Positions 33,115 to 41,693 of a DNA stretch of 64,000 nt are shown here, piece by piece. The stretch covers positions 15,641 through 79,640 of the forward strand of contig MELF01000033.1 in assembly GCA_001767525.1 (NCBI GenBank). Reading direction: 5' to 3'. Source of the stretch: Acidobacteria bacterium RIFCSPLOWO2_12_FULL_68_19 (GTDB lineage Bacteria > Acidobacteriota > Vicinamibacteria > Vicinamibacterales > UBA2999). The notes beneath the pieces are model-generated. The model did no database searches, was not told the DNA's origin, and saw only the letters and a program-made list of their open reading frames with translations. Position numbers and translations under genes: made by a program. The first letter of the stretch is position 1, and every line of letters starts with the position of its first letter.

Positions 33115-33957
33115 ATGCGCGTGCGCACAGGCCTTCATCCGGTCGTCTCAGCGCGGTGTGGGTGGGTGTTCGTCTGCGTGTTCAGCGTCGCGTATCTTTC
33201 ACCAGCCAGCGCGGAAATTTCCAAGCCGGCCAAAGGCCATGTGGCCGACGTCATGGCGGTCTCGGGCTCGGCCTCGAGCGCCAGATTGTGCGTGTCCGGA
33301 ACCGCCGCCAACGTCCACGGGCTCGGCTGGATCAGGGCGAACAGCAGGGTCACGGTCAGGTTCGAATCGGACTTCGATCCGATCGCCGGAATCACCCTGC
33401 TGGCGATCGACACGGCAGACGGTCGTGCCAGCTATATCAGCGACGACGATTCGGGAGGCAACCTCGAACCGGAGATTCAGTTCACCGCGTCGTTCTCGGG
33501 CAATGCCGCCTTGCACGTCGGCGGTTACCACGGCACATCCGGCTGCTACCGGTATCAGTTGGAGATCGTGCCGTCGGTCCTCTCCACGCCGCTCGTGCCG
33601 CCCCCAGCGCCGAAGGACGCCGCGATACAGCCACGCGCCATCGTGGGCCAGGCGTCGAGCGCCGAGCACTGCGTGGCTGGGGAAGCGGTCACCAACATTC
33701 ACGGCATCGGCTACATCGGTGCTGGCAGGGGCGTGACGGTCACGTTCGCAACCGACTTCGACGCCGTGGCGGGCGTGACGACGCTCGACTTACAGGCCGC
33801 ATCGCCGACGGGGAGATACCTGTTCGATGACGATTCGGGAGGCAATCTCGCCCCGGAGCTTCGTTTCACGACGGCGCAAGCCGGTACGCTCGCGCTGTTC
33901 GTGGGCGGCTGGCGCGGCACCGCCGGCTGCTACCGCTACAAGGTGGAGGTCCAGTAG
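33115..33957 (+). CDS. Secreted protein with two tandem beta-sandwich-like repeats
   Basis: ATG 33115 follows an excellent GGAAGGGAGG ribosome site; upstream in-frame ATGs are not supported. The 280-residue product has a signal peptide (~1-35) and two homologous ~95-residue repeats. Each repeat begins with SSA-x2-C-V, contains 'NIHGIGYI'/'NVHGLGWI' and 'DDDSGGNL.PE', and ends GGxxGTxGCYRY. One Cys starts and one Cys ends each repeat, suggesting a disulfide-closed domain. The pattern is reminiscent of bacterial pre-peptidase C-terminal type domains, but I do not recognise the family. It is convergent with the alcohol dehydrogenase gene. Confidence 0.8.
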   Translation: MRVRTGLHPVVSARCGWVFVCVFSVAYLSPASAEISKPAKGHVADVMAVSGSASSARLCVSGTAANVHGLGWIRANSRVTVRFESDFDPIAGITLLAIDTADGRASYISDDDSGGNLEPEIQFTASFSGNAALHVGGYHGTSGCYRYQLEIVPSVLSTPLVPPPAPKDAAIQPRAIVGQASSAEHCVAGEAVTNIHGIGYIGAGRGVTVTFATDFDAVAGVTTLDLQAASPTGRYLFDDDSGGNLAPELRFTTAQAGTLALFVGGWRGTAGCYRYKVEVQ

Positions 33958-33967
33958 CCGCCCTCTC

Positions 33968-35254
33968 TCACCACGCGGTCATCGCCTCTTCGAAGAGCGC
34001 CGCGAACTCGTCGGGCCCGGCGGGCCGCGGCGAGAGCTTCGTGACGCGGTGCTGGGGGAGCGTTCCCTCCACCAGCGCGGGCACGTCGGCGGGCGTGTAG
34101 CCGACCGCGCGCAGCCCGTTCGGCATCTTCAGGCGGTGCATGAACCACGTGATTCGATCTGCGAGGATCCGTCCCGCGTCCTCGGCGCGGGCGTGTGACA
34201 CGTCGGCGCCGAGCGCTTCGGCCGCAAGGAGGTGCCGCTCGGGGCTCGCCCCCGCCGTGAACCTGAACACGGCGGGGGCATTGAGGACGACCGACATCCC
34301 GTGCGGCACGAGCGGATGGTCGGCGGCGTAGCCCGACGGCCGGAAGCTCTTCACGCCGCCCGATACCGCGTACGACATGCCGTGCGGCAGGTGCACGCCG
34401 GCGTTGCCGAATCCGACGCCCGCGTACGAGGCTGCCAGCAGCATGCTTGCGCGCGCCTCGTCGTCGGACGGGTCGTCGACGACCCGCACGAGGCAGCGCG
34501 CGACGATGCGCATCGCCGCCAGCGCCCAGATGTCGCTGATGGGGTTCGAACCCTGGTACGCCGGCCGCAGCGCGGGCCGCTCCGGCCGCGGGCGGCTGGT
34601 GAACGGCGCCGCCGTGAACGACTCGACCGCGTGGCTGAGGATGTCGAGCCCGCTGGATGCGGCAACCGCCGGCGGGAGCGTGCGCGTGTTCTCCGGGTCG
34701 AGATAGCCGAGCGTCGGCTTGAGGCGCCGATTCGCGATGCCGGTCTTCGCGTGCAGCCGCTTCAAGTCGAAGATCGCCACGCCGGTCGTCTCGCTCCCGG
34801 TGCCTGCTGTCGTCGGCACGGCCAGGAGCGGCTTGAGCGGGCCCGGGACCGGCAGCCCCCTGCCGATCGGCGGGTTCACGTAATCGAGGAAGTCCGCCGG
34901 CGGATGCGCCGTGTAGAGATTGACCGCCTTCGCGGTGTCGAGCGTCGAGCCGCCGCCGACCGCCACGAAGGCGTCGAACGGCTGCAGACGCGCGAACGCA
35001 ATGGCGTCGAGGAACGACTCGTCGGTCGGCTCGACGCGCACGCGGTCGTAGAGCGCGAACGCGATCCGGCAGGCGTCGAGCGATTCGAGGACCGTCCGAA
35101 CGGGTTGGAGACGGCTGACTCCGGGATCGGCCAGCACCAGGACGCGCCGGGCGCCCAGCTCGGCCAGGTCCATCCCCACTTCCCGGGTGACGCCGGCGCC
35201 GAAGCGGACCGCCGAGGCGGCCATCTCGAACGCGTAGTCGAAGTTGTCTTGCAT
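33968..35254 (-). CDS. Iron-containing alcohol dehydrogenase, hydroxyacid-oxoacid transhydrogenase type
   Basis: From ATG 35254 the protein is 428 residues (MQDNFDYAFEMAASAVRFGAG), a start typical of ADHFE1/HOT proteins. It has the NAD-binding 'FVAVGGGSTLDTAKAVNLY', the 'LLAVPTTAGTGSETTGVAIF' loop and metal-ligand histidines in 'LDILSHAVESF', 'HLPHGMSYAVSGG' and 'PLVPHGMSVVL'. HOT enzymes couple oxidation of 4-hydroxybutyrate (or similar) to reduction of 2-oxoglutarate. The downstream partner relation with the amidohydrolase gene (four bases upstream on the same strand) suggests both act on one catabolic route. The frame upstream of 35254 is a shadow. Confidence 0.9.
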   Translation of the reverse strand: MQDNFDYAFEMAASAVRFGAGVTREVGMDLAELGARRVLVLADPGVSRLQPVRTVLESLDACRIAFALYDRVRVEPTDESFLDAIAFARLQPFDAFVAVGGGSTLDTAKAVNLYTAHPPADFLDYVNPPIGRGLPVPGPLKPLLAVPTTAGTGSETTGVAIFDLKRLHAKTGIANRRLKPTLGYLDPENTRTLPPAVAASSGLDILSHAVESFTAAPFTSRPRPERPALRPAYQGSNPISDIWALAAMRIVARCLVRVVDDPSDDEARASMLLAASYAGVGFGNAGVHLPHGMSYAVSGGVKSFRPSGYAADHPLVPHGMSVVLNAPAVFRFTAGASPERHLLAAEALGADVSHARAEDAGRILADRITWFMHRLKMPNGLRAVGYTPADVPALVEGTLPQHRVTKLSPRPAGPDEFAALFEEAMTAW

Positions 35255-35258
35255 CGGG

Positions 35259-36635
35259 CTACTCTCCAGGGTGCACACGCGCGCGAATCGCCGATCGATC
35301 GAGCCTCCGGCCGTCGAAGTAGACTGCCTCGATGCGCCGCGTGTGGCGGATGTCGTCGAGCGGGTTGGCGCCGAGCACGAGGAAGTCGGCGCGCCTGCCC
35401 GGCACGATCGCACCCATGTCGCGCAGGCCGAGATACTCCGCCGTCCGGCTCGTCGCCGCGGCGACGACCTGCGCCGGTGTCATGCCGGCGTCCACCATCG
35501 CCTCCAGCTCGCGCTGCTCCGCGTGGCCGAAGACGTGGTCCTCCAGGCCGGTGTCCGAGCCAAGGATGATCCGGGCACCAGCCGCGCTCAGCCTGCGGAG
35601 GCTGCGCTGCAGCACCGCGTAGCGCTCCCGCGCGGCGGCGGCAGCGGCCGGCTCGCGCGAGGTGAACGCCGCGCGCATGCGAGCCACGACCGGGGCCGAC
35701 ACGGTGTCGCGGAGCAGGGCGCCGAGGCCCGGCTCCTCGAACCACGGCGGCAGCCCGGCATGCGTGCCGCGCTCGCTCCCGCTCAAGTTCGGCATCACGT
35801 ATACGCCGCGCCGGACGATGGAGGCCACCAGCGGCCCGTCCATCTCCCGGTCGCGCACCAGGTGCGCGAGCCCGTCGATTCCGGCCTCCACCAGATCGAC
35901 CGCATCGTCGTGGTAGAAGACGTGCGCGTTGACCTTCAGGCCGCGCCGGTGCGACTCGTCGATGATCGCCCGGTAGACCGGCGGCGCCAGCCTGACCGCG
36001 CGGCCGCCGCGGTCGTCCACCCAGATCTTCACGACATCGACGTTCCTCGCGGCGAGCTCGCGGACCGCCGCCCTCCCGGTCTCGGGAGTCGTGACCTCGT
36101 ACGCAATCCCCTGAAACGCCGCTGCGCCCGGACCGGCATTCGGCGCACCGATGCCGCGTCCCGCCGTCAGCAGCCGCGCCGCGCTGGCGCCGGCCCGCTG
36201 CCGGTCGCGGCGAATCTCGAACGCGAGGTCGCCGGCGTCAATCCCCTGCGACAGCACGACACGGACGCCGAAATACGCGGCACGATACAGGTCGTCGAGA
36301 TAGGTGTCGCGCGTGTAGTTGTCGCGGCTGAAGGTCAGCCCTCTCTGGAATCCCGGGTGGCCGTGCGCATTGATGAGCGCCGGCATGACGACCTTGCCCG
36401 CCAGATCGACGCGCCCTGCACCCGCGGGCGCCTGTACTTCTCCCCTCCTTCCGACGCGCCGGATCGTGCCGTCTTCGACGAGAAACGCGGAGTTGACGAT
36501 CGGCGCGCTGAGGTCGCCGGCGACGACCAGCGCCCCCTCGAACAGCACCGGCCCTGCCTGCGGCGCGGCAAGCCGCGCGGCAGGACCCATCGCCAGCAGC
36601 GTGACGAACCCGAGCGCGATCGTGCGACGCAGCAT
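35259..36635 (-). CDS. Exported amidohydrolase (imidazolonepropionase-like)
   Basis: ATG 36635 follows GAGGAACCTACG, a good ribosome site, and opens with a signal peptide (ALGFVTLLAMGPAARLAAPQ). The 458-residue enzyme has the HxH 'ALINAHGHPGF', 'VDVVKIWVDD' with the bridging Lys, 'VNAHVFYHDDAVDLVEAGIDGLAHLVRD' and 'IILGSDTGLEDHVFGHAEQRELEAMVDAGMTPAQVVAAATSRTAEYLGL', the COG1228 pattern. Members hydrolyse cyclic amides or dipeptides. The substrate is unknown. It is followed within four bases by the HOT dehydrogenase gene. Confidence 0.9.
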   Translation of the reverse strand: MLRRTIALGFVTLLAMGPAARLAAPQAGPVLFEGALVVAGDLSAPIVNSAFLVEDGTIRRVGRRGEVQAPAGAGRVDLAGKVVMPALINAHGHPGFQRGLTFSRDNYTRDTYLDDLYRAAYFGVRVVLSQGIDAGDLAFEIRRDRQRAGASAARLLTAGRGIGAPNAGPGAAAFQGIAYEVTTPETGRAAVRELAARNVDVVKIWVDDRGGRAVRLAPPVYRAIIDESHRRGLKVNAHVFYHDDAVDLVEAGIDGLAHLVRDREMDGPLVASIVRRGVYVMPNLSGSERGTHAGLPPWFEEPGLGALLRDTVSAPVVARMRAAFTSREPAAAAAARERYAVLQRSLRRLSAAGARIILGSDTGLEDHVFGHAEQRELEAMVDAGMTPAQVVAAATSRTAEYLGLRDMGAIVPGRRADFLVLGANPLDDIRHTRRIEAVYFDGRRLDRSAIRARVHPGE

Positions 36636-36983
36636 CGTAGGTTCCTCGTCCTTCACACCCCAGATGGAATCCGGAGAGAAACGTGTGGGAACGACACAAT
36701 CGCGATAATGCAGTCCGGTCCCTGCGGCCCTGCGGGGTGAGACGACGGTCGTGACATGGGAGGAGCGCACGCGCGTCTGGTCGCAACGGGCTCCCCGGTC
36801 GCGGCACTCGTCGCGCCCTCGCACGGCGGCCTGACCGACCGCCATCTATTCGCCGGTAGTGCGGCAGTCGCCGCCCAGCCCCGCCCGTTCAGAGAACTCC
36901 CGTCCGTGCTCCAGCGCGTGGCGTCGGGCGAGCGGCAGTCGCGCTGGCCCGACACGTCGGTCGCGCAAACGGGAGAACCGGTC
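36636..36983. other. Intergenic region without recognised gene
   Basis: About 350 bases between the amidohydrolase start and the VOC-protein stop. Both strands are open in places because of high GC, but I find no ORF with family features, no RNA gene and no clear promoter. The amidohydrolase promoter should lie at its right end on the minus strand. Confidence 0.5.
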
Positions 36984-37466
36984 CTACGGCTTCCAGGCGT
37001 CGAGCGCCTTGCGGTGCAGCGAGTCGGGCGTGAGCTCGGCGAGCTCGATCCGTCCCATGTACGGGTCGGTGATATTCGCCAACATCGCGTTCGTGCTCGC
37101 GCTCTTGTTGACGTCGCTCACGGTCACGCCGTGCTGCCGGAACATGGCCACGGCGTTGTTGATGTTCTCGACGTGAAGGCCGTAATGGGTGAATCCCGTC
37201 GGCCGCTCGGCGTTGGCCTGGCCCAGCTCGAGAAACGTGTTGCGGCTGATGTACAGGTAGACGAGCGTCGGCTGCCCCTGCGGGTTGCTGGCGCGAAACG
37301 CCTCCCGGTACCCCATCTTCTGCGTGTAGTAGGTGATCGCCTCGGGAATGTTCGGCACGTTGATACCGACGTGATTCATCATCACCACGTTCGACGACTG
37401 CGCCAGCGGCACCTGCACGGCCGCCCCCACCATCAGACCGGCAGCAAACAACAGCATCCCTCGCAT
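36984..37466 (-). CDS. Exported VOC-superfamily (glyoxalase-like) protein
   Basis: ATG 37466 is preceded by a perfect AGGAGG. The 160-residue protein begins with a signal peptide (MRGMLLFAAGLMVGAAVQVPLAQ) followed by a single VOC domain: 'VVMMNHVGINVPNIPEAITYYTQKMGYREAF', 'YISRNTFLELGQAN' and 'GFTHYGLHVENINNAVAMFRQHGVTV'. His in NHVGI, Glu in FLELG and His in THYGLHV would be the metal ligands. VOC proteins include dioxygenases, epimerases and lyases and are normally cytoplasmic; export is unusual. No partner gene is evident. Confidence 0.87.
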   Translation of the reverse strand: MRGMLLFAAGLMVGAAVQVPLAQSSNVVMMNHVGINVPNIPEAITYYTQKMGYREAFRASNPQGQPTLVYLYISRNTFLELGQANAERPTGFTHYGLHVENINNAVAMFRQHGVTVSDVNKSASTNAMLANITDPYMGRIELAELTPDSLHRKALDAWKP

Positions 37467-37897
37467 ACGCGCCTCCTGTGTGCGGCAGAGTGTCGCACCG
37501 CTTCCGGGAAAACTCAAGCCGGTGTCAGCCGCCCTGTCAGCCGCCCGGGATCACTCGTCAGGCGTTCACCGAAGCTTCAGGCGTTGGGTCTTGGGCGTTG
37601 GGCGTTGGGTCTTGGGCGTTGGGTACTTGAGCGTTGAACGGCTCAGTTCAGATCGTCCCGAGCGCGCCGGGGATCACCGCGCGGAGCGCCGGGGCCTCAG
37701 GCGTCTCGATGCTCGGGAGCAATGCGACCTGCTGGCCGTGCCGGTCGGCCTGACGCCACGTTCGACGCCACCAGGGGGACGCGAAGGCGACGCACCATGG
37801 CTCGGGCGTGGCAGGAGGTCGTCGAGGGGCACGAGGCGTCCCCCCGTCAACTGCGCACCGGCCAGGGTGCCACCACGCCGGCCCCGCCCCGCAGGGC
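37467..37897. other. Intergenic region with tandem repeat, no gene seen
   Basis: About 430 bases upstream of the VOC gene and downstream of a DUF6152-type gene. The left part holds the (GGGCGTT)n repeat at 37578-37638. The remaining 250 bases show no convincing ORF, RNA gene or known regulatory motif. Confidence 0.6.
37578..37638. repeat. Tandem (GGGCGTT)n / (GGGTCTT)n short-period repeat
   Basis: About eight units of seven bases (GGGTCTT, GGGCGTT, GGGCGTT, GGGTCTT, GGGCGTT and variants) follow each other. The same unit family appears, partly inverted, at 24088-24167. Confidence 0.85.
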
Positions 37898-38329
37898 TTA
37901 CTGCTGGCTGCGGGGCCGCAGCTCGTACGGCGCGCCGGTGTCGGTCGAGCCGAGGAAGAGCTTCTTGCCGTCTGCGAGGGTCAAGTCGCGACCGTTGGCG
38001 CGGCGCGTGCCGTCCTTCGCCTGATAGCCGTCGACGACGATCTCGGTGCCCGGCGCGAGCGCCTGCTTGGTGACGCCGCGGCGGAACAGGACGTTGGGCG
38101 TGCCTCCCTCGATCGCCCACGGCTCGATCTTGCCGTCGGCCCGCTGCACCTCGACATGAATCCAGACGTGCGGATTCACCCACTCCACCTTGGTGACCTT
38201 CCCCTTGAAGGTGATCGGTCTCTTCGCGTCGAATTCGGCGGCGAAGGAGTGGTGGGCCGACGCCGGCGCGGGCGTGCCCGCCAGGAGCAGACTCGCACCG
38301 ACGACTACGGTGGCTAGCTGTGTTCGCAT
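37898..38329 (-). CDS. DUF6152-type small secreted protein, second copy
   Basis: The 143-residue protein has a signal peptide followed by the hallmark 'AHHSFAAEFDAKRPITFKGKVTKVEWVNPHVWIHVEV' and the central 'GVTKQALAPGTEIVVDGYQAKDGTRRANGRDLTLADGKKLFLGS'. This is a closer match to typical DUF6152 proteins than the copy at 1008. It starts ten bases after the stop of a GRWxGDTLVV-family gene on the same strand, so the two are probably co-transcribed and co-exported. No activity is known. Confidence 0.88.
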   Translation of the reverse strand: MRTQLATVVVGASLLLAGTPAPASAHHSFAAEFDAKRPITFKGKVTKVEWVNPHVWIHVEVQRADGKIEPWAIEGGTPNVLFRRGVTKQALAPGTEIVVDGYQAKDGTRRANGRDLTLADGKKLFLGSTDTGAPYELRPRSQQ

Positions 38330-38339
38330 TGGCAGTACC

Positions 38340-39314
38340 TCACTTGCGGAACCATTCGTAGAATCGGTCGCCGGGCGGCACCCTGCGCGTAATCTCGACG
38401 GTCATCGTCTCGCCTTCCCAGCGCTTCACCAGCGGCTCGCTCCGGACGTGCCCGTAGAGGAACTCTTCGGCGAACTCCGTGCACCGGTACTCGAGCAGCT
38501 GCATGTTCGGCTCCAGGCGGCGGTAGATCGGCATGGCGATGCGCCACGGGCGCGTGAACACCTTCGGGTCCTCGATCGTCACGTCGTACTGGATGACGTC
38601 TGGCGAGAGCAGCGTGAAACGCTCCGTCAGGTGCAGCGCGTCGCTGTGAAAGTTGCCTGCCCGGTCGAACCACGCCTTGTCGTTGAAGCTGCTCACGTCG
38701 ACGACGAGCGTGTCGCCCTCCCAGCGGCCGACCGAGTGCCCCATCCACGTCTCGGCGGGCGGCGGATCCACCGCGTCCAGGTGAATCGTCCGCGCGGTGC
38801 TGGCGAAGGCGTACGCCATGTGGATCTTGTTCGTACTCTGCGTGATCTCGAACGGATACGGCATGTACATGGCGCGCGGGATGCCAGGGAGATAGCACTT
38901 GAGCTCGGGATCGCGGTCGATCCAGTGCTCGGCGTTCTCCGTCCTGATGGTCCGCGCCTCCGGGGTGTACGGGATCTCGCCGTCCCCCTGCACCACGCCG
39001 AGCGACGCCGGCACCCCGGCGGCGGCGCCGAGCGCCACGACGGGCGCGGCGGCGACGCGGGCGTACTCGAACGGATAGACGCCGGGCTGCGTCACGGCGC
39101 CGGGCCGCGCCGCGTGCGCCTGCAGATCCCAGTGCGCCTCGTTGTTCGCCTGCCAGATGCCGCTGAGATTCGGCCGCCCCTCGACCCGCTCCGGACGCGC
39201 GTTCGTCCGCGGCGAGGGCCCTGGCGCCTGCGCGAGCGACCGGGACATGGCAGCGCCCCCCAGGGCGGCGACCACCGCCACCACGACGAACGCGCCGATC
39301 AATCGGATCCGCAT
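38340..39314 (-). CDS. Secreted paralogous-family protein, subtype A with in-frame repeat
   Basis: The 324-residue protein has a signal peptide (residues 1-29) and the subtype A order: 'RPNLSGIWQANNEAHWDLQAHAA', 'LKCYLPGIPRAMYMPYPFEITQ', 'GRWEGDTLVVDVSSF', 'WFDRAGNFHSDALHLTERFTL' and 'YDVTIEDPKVFTRPWRI'. An inserted RPERVEGRP peptide (about residues 40-48) between signal peptide and domain is encoded by a palindromic element. The family is large in Vicinamibacteria-like genomes and uncharacterised; the layered beta-strand pattern suggests a secreted beta-rich binding or scaffold protein. It is coupled to the DUF6152 gene ten bases downstream. Confidence 0.75.
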   Translation of the reverse strand: MRIRLIGAFVVVAVVAALGGAAMSRSLAQAPGPSPRTNARPERVEGRPNLSGIWQANNEAHWDLQAHAARPGAVTQPGVYPFEYARVAAAPVVALGAAAGVPASLGVVQGDGEIPYTPEARTIRTENAEHWIDRDPELKCYLPGIPRAMYMPYPFEITQSTNKIHMAYAFASTARTIHLDAVDPPPAETWMGHSVGRWEGDTLVVDVSSFNDKAWFDRAGNFHSDALHLTERFTLLSPDVIQYDVTIEDPKVFTRPWRIAMPIYRRLEPNMQLLEYRCTEFAEEFLYGHVRSEPLVKRWEGETMTVEITRRVPPGDRFYEWFRK

Positions 39315-39350
39315 GATGCGCTCCCGGCGGGTTCGCTGCGCCGCACCCGC

Positions 39351-40529
39351 CTACTGTCCCAGCGGGTTCTCCTCGACGCCCACGAAGTCGGTGGCATTGT
39401 CCATCAGCGCCGGATGCGGACCGCGCCGTTCGGCATACGCCTTGTCGGCCAGGCGCGCCGCCAGCAGCAGCGACGGGAAGGCGTAGTTCCCTTCGTGGCA
39501 ACGCGGCTCGTAGTAGATCCGATTCTCCTTGTCGTTCTGTCGCGTGAACTCCTCCACCACCGTCCAGGGACGCGTCCAGACCGTGGGGTCTTCGATCGTC
39601 ACACGGTATTCGAGCGTGTCCGACCCGGTCCGCGTCCATCGCTCGACCAGATGCAGGTTCTCACGCGACCCCCGGAAGTCGACCTTCGGGCTGAAGTTGG
39701 TCACGTCGATGACCAGCGTGTCGCCGTCCCACCGCCCGCGCGAGTCGCCGTGCCACTGGCGAACGCCGGGTGGCAGGTGCGGACTGCCGTTCATCACGAT
39801 GTTGCGCTGGAAGCCCTGGCCCTGGCCGACGTCGTAGAAGATCGTGACGCCGCCCGGCGTCTGCACGACGCGGCGGAAACTGCCACCGTACGCCGTGCCG
39901 AACTCCGGAATCGCCCCGGAGAGACACCGATCCGCCAGGCTCCCGTCTTCGGGGCCATTGTGTCGGTTCATCCGCGCCGTGTTGTAGCGCGCAAGCACGT
40001 CGTCCCGGCGTGGTGACGGCGTCGGATCGTAGACGCCCCCTGCACAGGCAGGCGACTTGTTCCTGCAGGTGGCCGTCGCACGGAGCAGGGCGAGACGAAA
40101 CGCCGAATCGGCGGCCGCCACCTTCTGCGCCTCCGGCGTGAGCGGCGGCACTCGGCCGTCGGTCGGATCGACGATGAGGGAGGTGCGGCGGCCGGTGCGC
40201 TTCATCGACATGAACACCGAGTTGTAGGCGCCGGCCACGTCGAGCTCCGTACCGCGCTCGACGCGGCGATCGCGCCCGAGCAGCGCCACGCGCTGGCGAT
40301 CCAGATCGGCGCGCTCCTCCTCGGTGAAGAACTCACGGGTGCCGTACTTCGCGAGCCGCTGCAGCGGCGTGTCGTACTCGTCGGTCCAGATTCCCTGCAG
40401 GTCCGGCTCACCCCACGGCGTCCGGGAGACGCCTTCCTGCGCCGCGGCGATGCCCCCCGGTCGGGCCAGCACGACGAGGGCCGCTGCCAGTGCCACGGCC
40501 CCGACGACGAGCAACAGGCGCGTACGCAT
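39351..40529 (-). CDS. Secreted paralogous-family protein, long divergent member
   Basis: The 392-residue protein begins with a signal peptide (LLLVVGAVALAAALVVLARPGGIAAAQ). It has 'PWGEPDLQGIWTDEYDTPLQR', a central 'SLADRCLSGAIPEFGTAYGG' and the family core 'GRWDGDTLVIDVTNFSPKVDF', 'LVERWTRTGSDTLEYRVTIEDPTVWTRPWTV'. It carries extra Cys (CRNKSPAC) and is longer at both ends than subtype A/B members. Function unknown. It is 36 bases upstream of the subtype A gene on the same strand, so both are likely in one transcript with DUF6152. Confidence 0.75.
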   Translation of the reverse strand: MRTRLLLVVGAVALAAALVVLARPGGIAAAQEGVSRTPWGEPDLQGIWTDEYDTPLQRLAKYGTREFFTEEERADLDRQRVALLGRDRRVERGTELDVAGAYNSVFMSMKRTGRRTSLIVDPTDGRVPPLTPEAQKVAAADSAFRLALLRATATCRNKSPACAGGVYDPTPSPRRDDVLARYNTARMNRHNGPEDGSLADRCLSGAIPEFGTAYGGSFRRVVQTPGGVTIFYDVGQGQGFQRNIVMNGSPHLPPGVRQWHGDSRGRWDGDTLVIDVTNFSPKVDFRGSRENLHLVERWTRTGSDTLEYRVTIEDPTVWTRPWTVVEEFTRQNDKENRIYYEPRCHEGNYAFPSLLLAARLADKAYAERRGPHPALMDNATDFVGVEENPLGQ

Positions 40530-40659
40530 GGATCCTCCCGGCTTGCTGGATTGTCTTGGCTGGCACAGGATACTCCCGGCCGGCCGCGTTTTGCTATTGC
40601 CAAGCTCTCGAGCGCGCGACGGCGCGGACGCGGTGACGCCCCGGAGCTCCAGTCTTGCG

Positions 40660-40989
40660 CTACTTCGCCGCGCTCATCGATTTCACCTGGATCATCTTCG
40701 TCTTCTCGTCCAGGGTGCCGACGACCGTCACCTTCCCCCCGGCGAACGTTTCGGGCGTCTGCTGATCGCTCAGCCCGTAGACGTTCTTCCCGTCGAGCAG
40801 GACGTACTGCGCGCCGTGGGCGCTGACGCAGGCCCGGGTGCACTCGGCGTCGGTCGGCCCCATGCGCATGCCGGCGTGCCCGGTGTACGCGCACATGCCG
40901 TCGGTGACGACGCCGGTGAACGTCCGCGCGTCCTGGGCCGCGGGCGAGACCGCGGCCAGGACGAGCAGACCGACAACGAGGGGCTTCAC
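40660..40989 (-). CDS. Small exported Cys-containing protein
   Basis: From GTG 40989, two bases after the stop of the upstream gene, the product is 109 residues. A signal peptide (PLVVGLLVLAAVSPAAQ) is followed by 'TFTGVVTDGMCAYTGHAGMRMGPTDAECTRACVSAHGAQYVLLDGKNVYGLSDQQTPETFAGGKVTVVGTLD'. Proteins with this 'TDxMC...C...C...YVLxDG...LSDQ..PE.FAG.KVxVxGTL' pattern are common small secreted proteins in Acidobacteriota, without known function. Tight spacing implies coupling with the upstream secreted protein. Confidence 0.8.
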   Translation of the reverse strand: MKPLVVGLLVLAAVSPAAQDARTFTGVVTDGMCAYTGHAGMRMGPTDAECTRACVSAHGAQYVLLDGKNVYGLSDQQTPETFAGGKVTVVGTLDEKTKMIQVKSMSAAK

Positions 40990-40991
40990 GA

Positions 40992-41579
40992 TCAGTGGCC
41001 GGGAACCATGATGTGGGCCGTGCTCGTGCCCGCGTTCATGATCCAGGCTCCGCCCATCTTGTTGTTGTCGGGAAGTCCCGTCGACTGGGTCGTCGCACCC
41101 GGGACCGCGACGGTCATGTGCCCCCGCGCGCGCTCCCGGTCGGGCCCCCCGAAGTTGTAGAAGATCGACCCGTACTCGGGCTTGACGCGCGTGCCGTCCT
41201 TTTCCGCTGCGTCGAGCATCGCCTGCCGCTTGTCGCCCGCCGCCTCGAAACGCATGTTCTGGGCCACGCGCTCCAGGTTGGCAATGCTGGTGCACTCGGC
41301 CGCGAACGGCTGCTGATTGGGTTGTCCGGATCGGTCGTAGCAGACCAGACGGTTCGTGCCCTTCCGCAACGTGTCGTAGGTGAAATCGGATTTCCACTTG
41401 ACGACCGTGGCCTGGGCCGCCAGGTTCGGCGGCGCGGCGAGGACCGCCAGGTCGACATCGGCCTGCGAGGCGCCCGGCTCGAGTGGCGGCGGCGGGGGCG
41501 GTGCGCCACGACCCTGCTGCGCCGCGGCGCTGGTCGCCAGGGCCAGCACACTCACCACCGTGACAAGGATCCGTTTCAT
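40992..41579 (-). CDS. Secreted hypothetical protein with poly-Pro N-terminus
   Basis: The 195-residue protein starts after a GGGAGG ribosome site and a signal peptide (ILVTVVSVLALATSAAAQ). A run of prolines follows, then 'ATVVKWKSDFTYDTLRKGTNRLVCYDRSGQ' with two Cys (CYDR...ECTS), 'SIFYNFGGPDRERARGHMTVAVPGATTQSTGLP' and 'GGAWIMNAGTSTAHIMVPG'. The C-terminal pattern recurs in hypothetical secreted proteins of acidobacteria and related groups. I cannot assign a function. It is followed two bases later by the small Cys-containing protein. Confidence 0.8.
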   Translation of the reverse strand: MKRILVTVVSVLALATSAAAQQGRGAPPPPPPLEPGASQADVDLAVLAAPPNLAAQATVVKWKSDFTYDTLRKGTNRLVCYDRSGQPNQQPFAAECTSIANLERVAQNMRFEAAGDKRQAMLDAAEKDGTRVKPEYGSIFYNFGGPDRERARGHMTVAVPGATTQSTGLPDNNKMGGAWIMNAGTSTAHIMVPGH

Positions 41580-41693
41580 GGTTGACCTCCCTAATTGTGG
41601 TTGACCGATCTGGCGCCGCCGGCGCCGCTGTCCCGCAATCGTACCGAGACGCTGCGCGTATTCTAGCTGACATTGCCACAGGTGGCGCGACTG

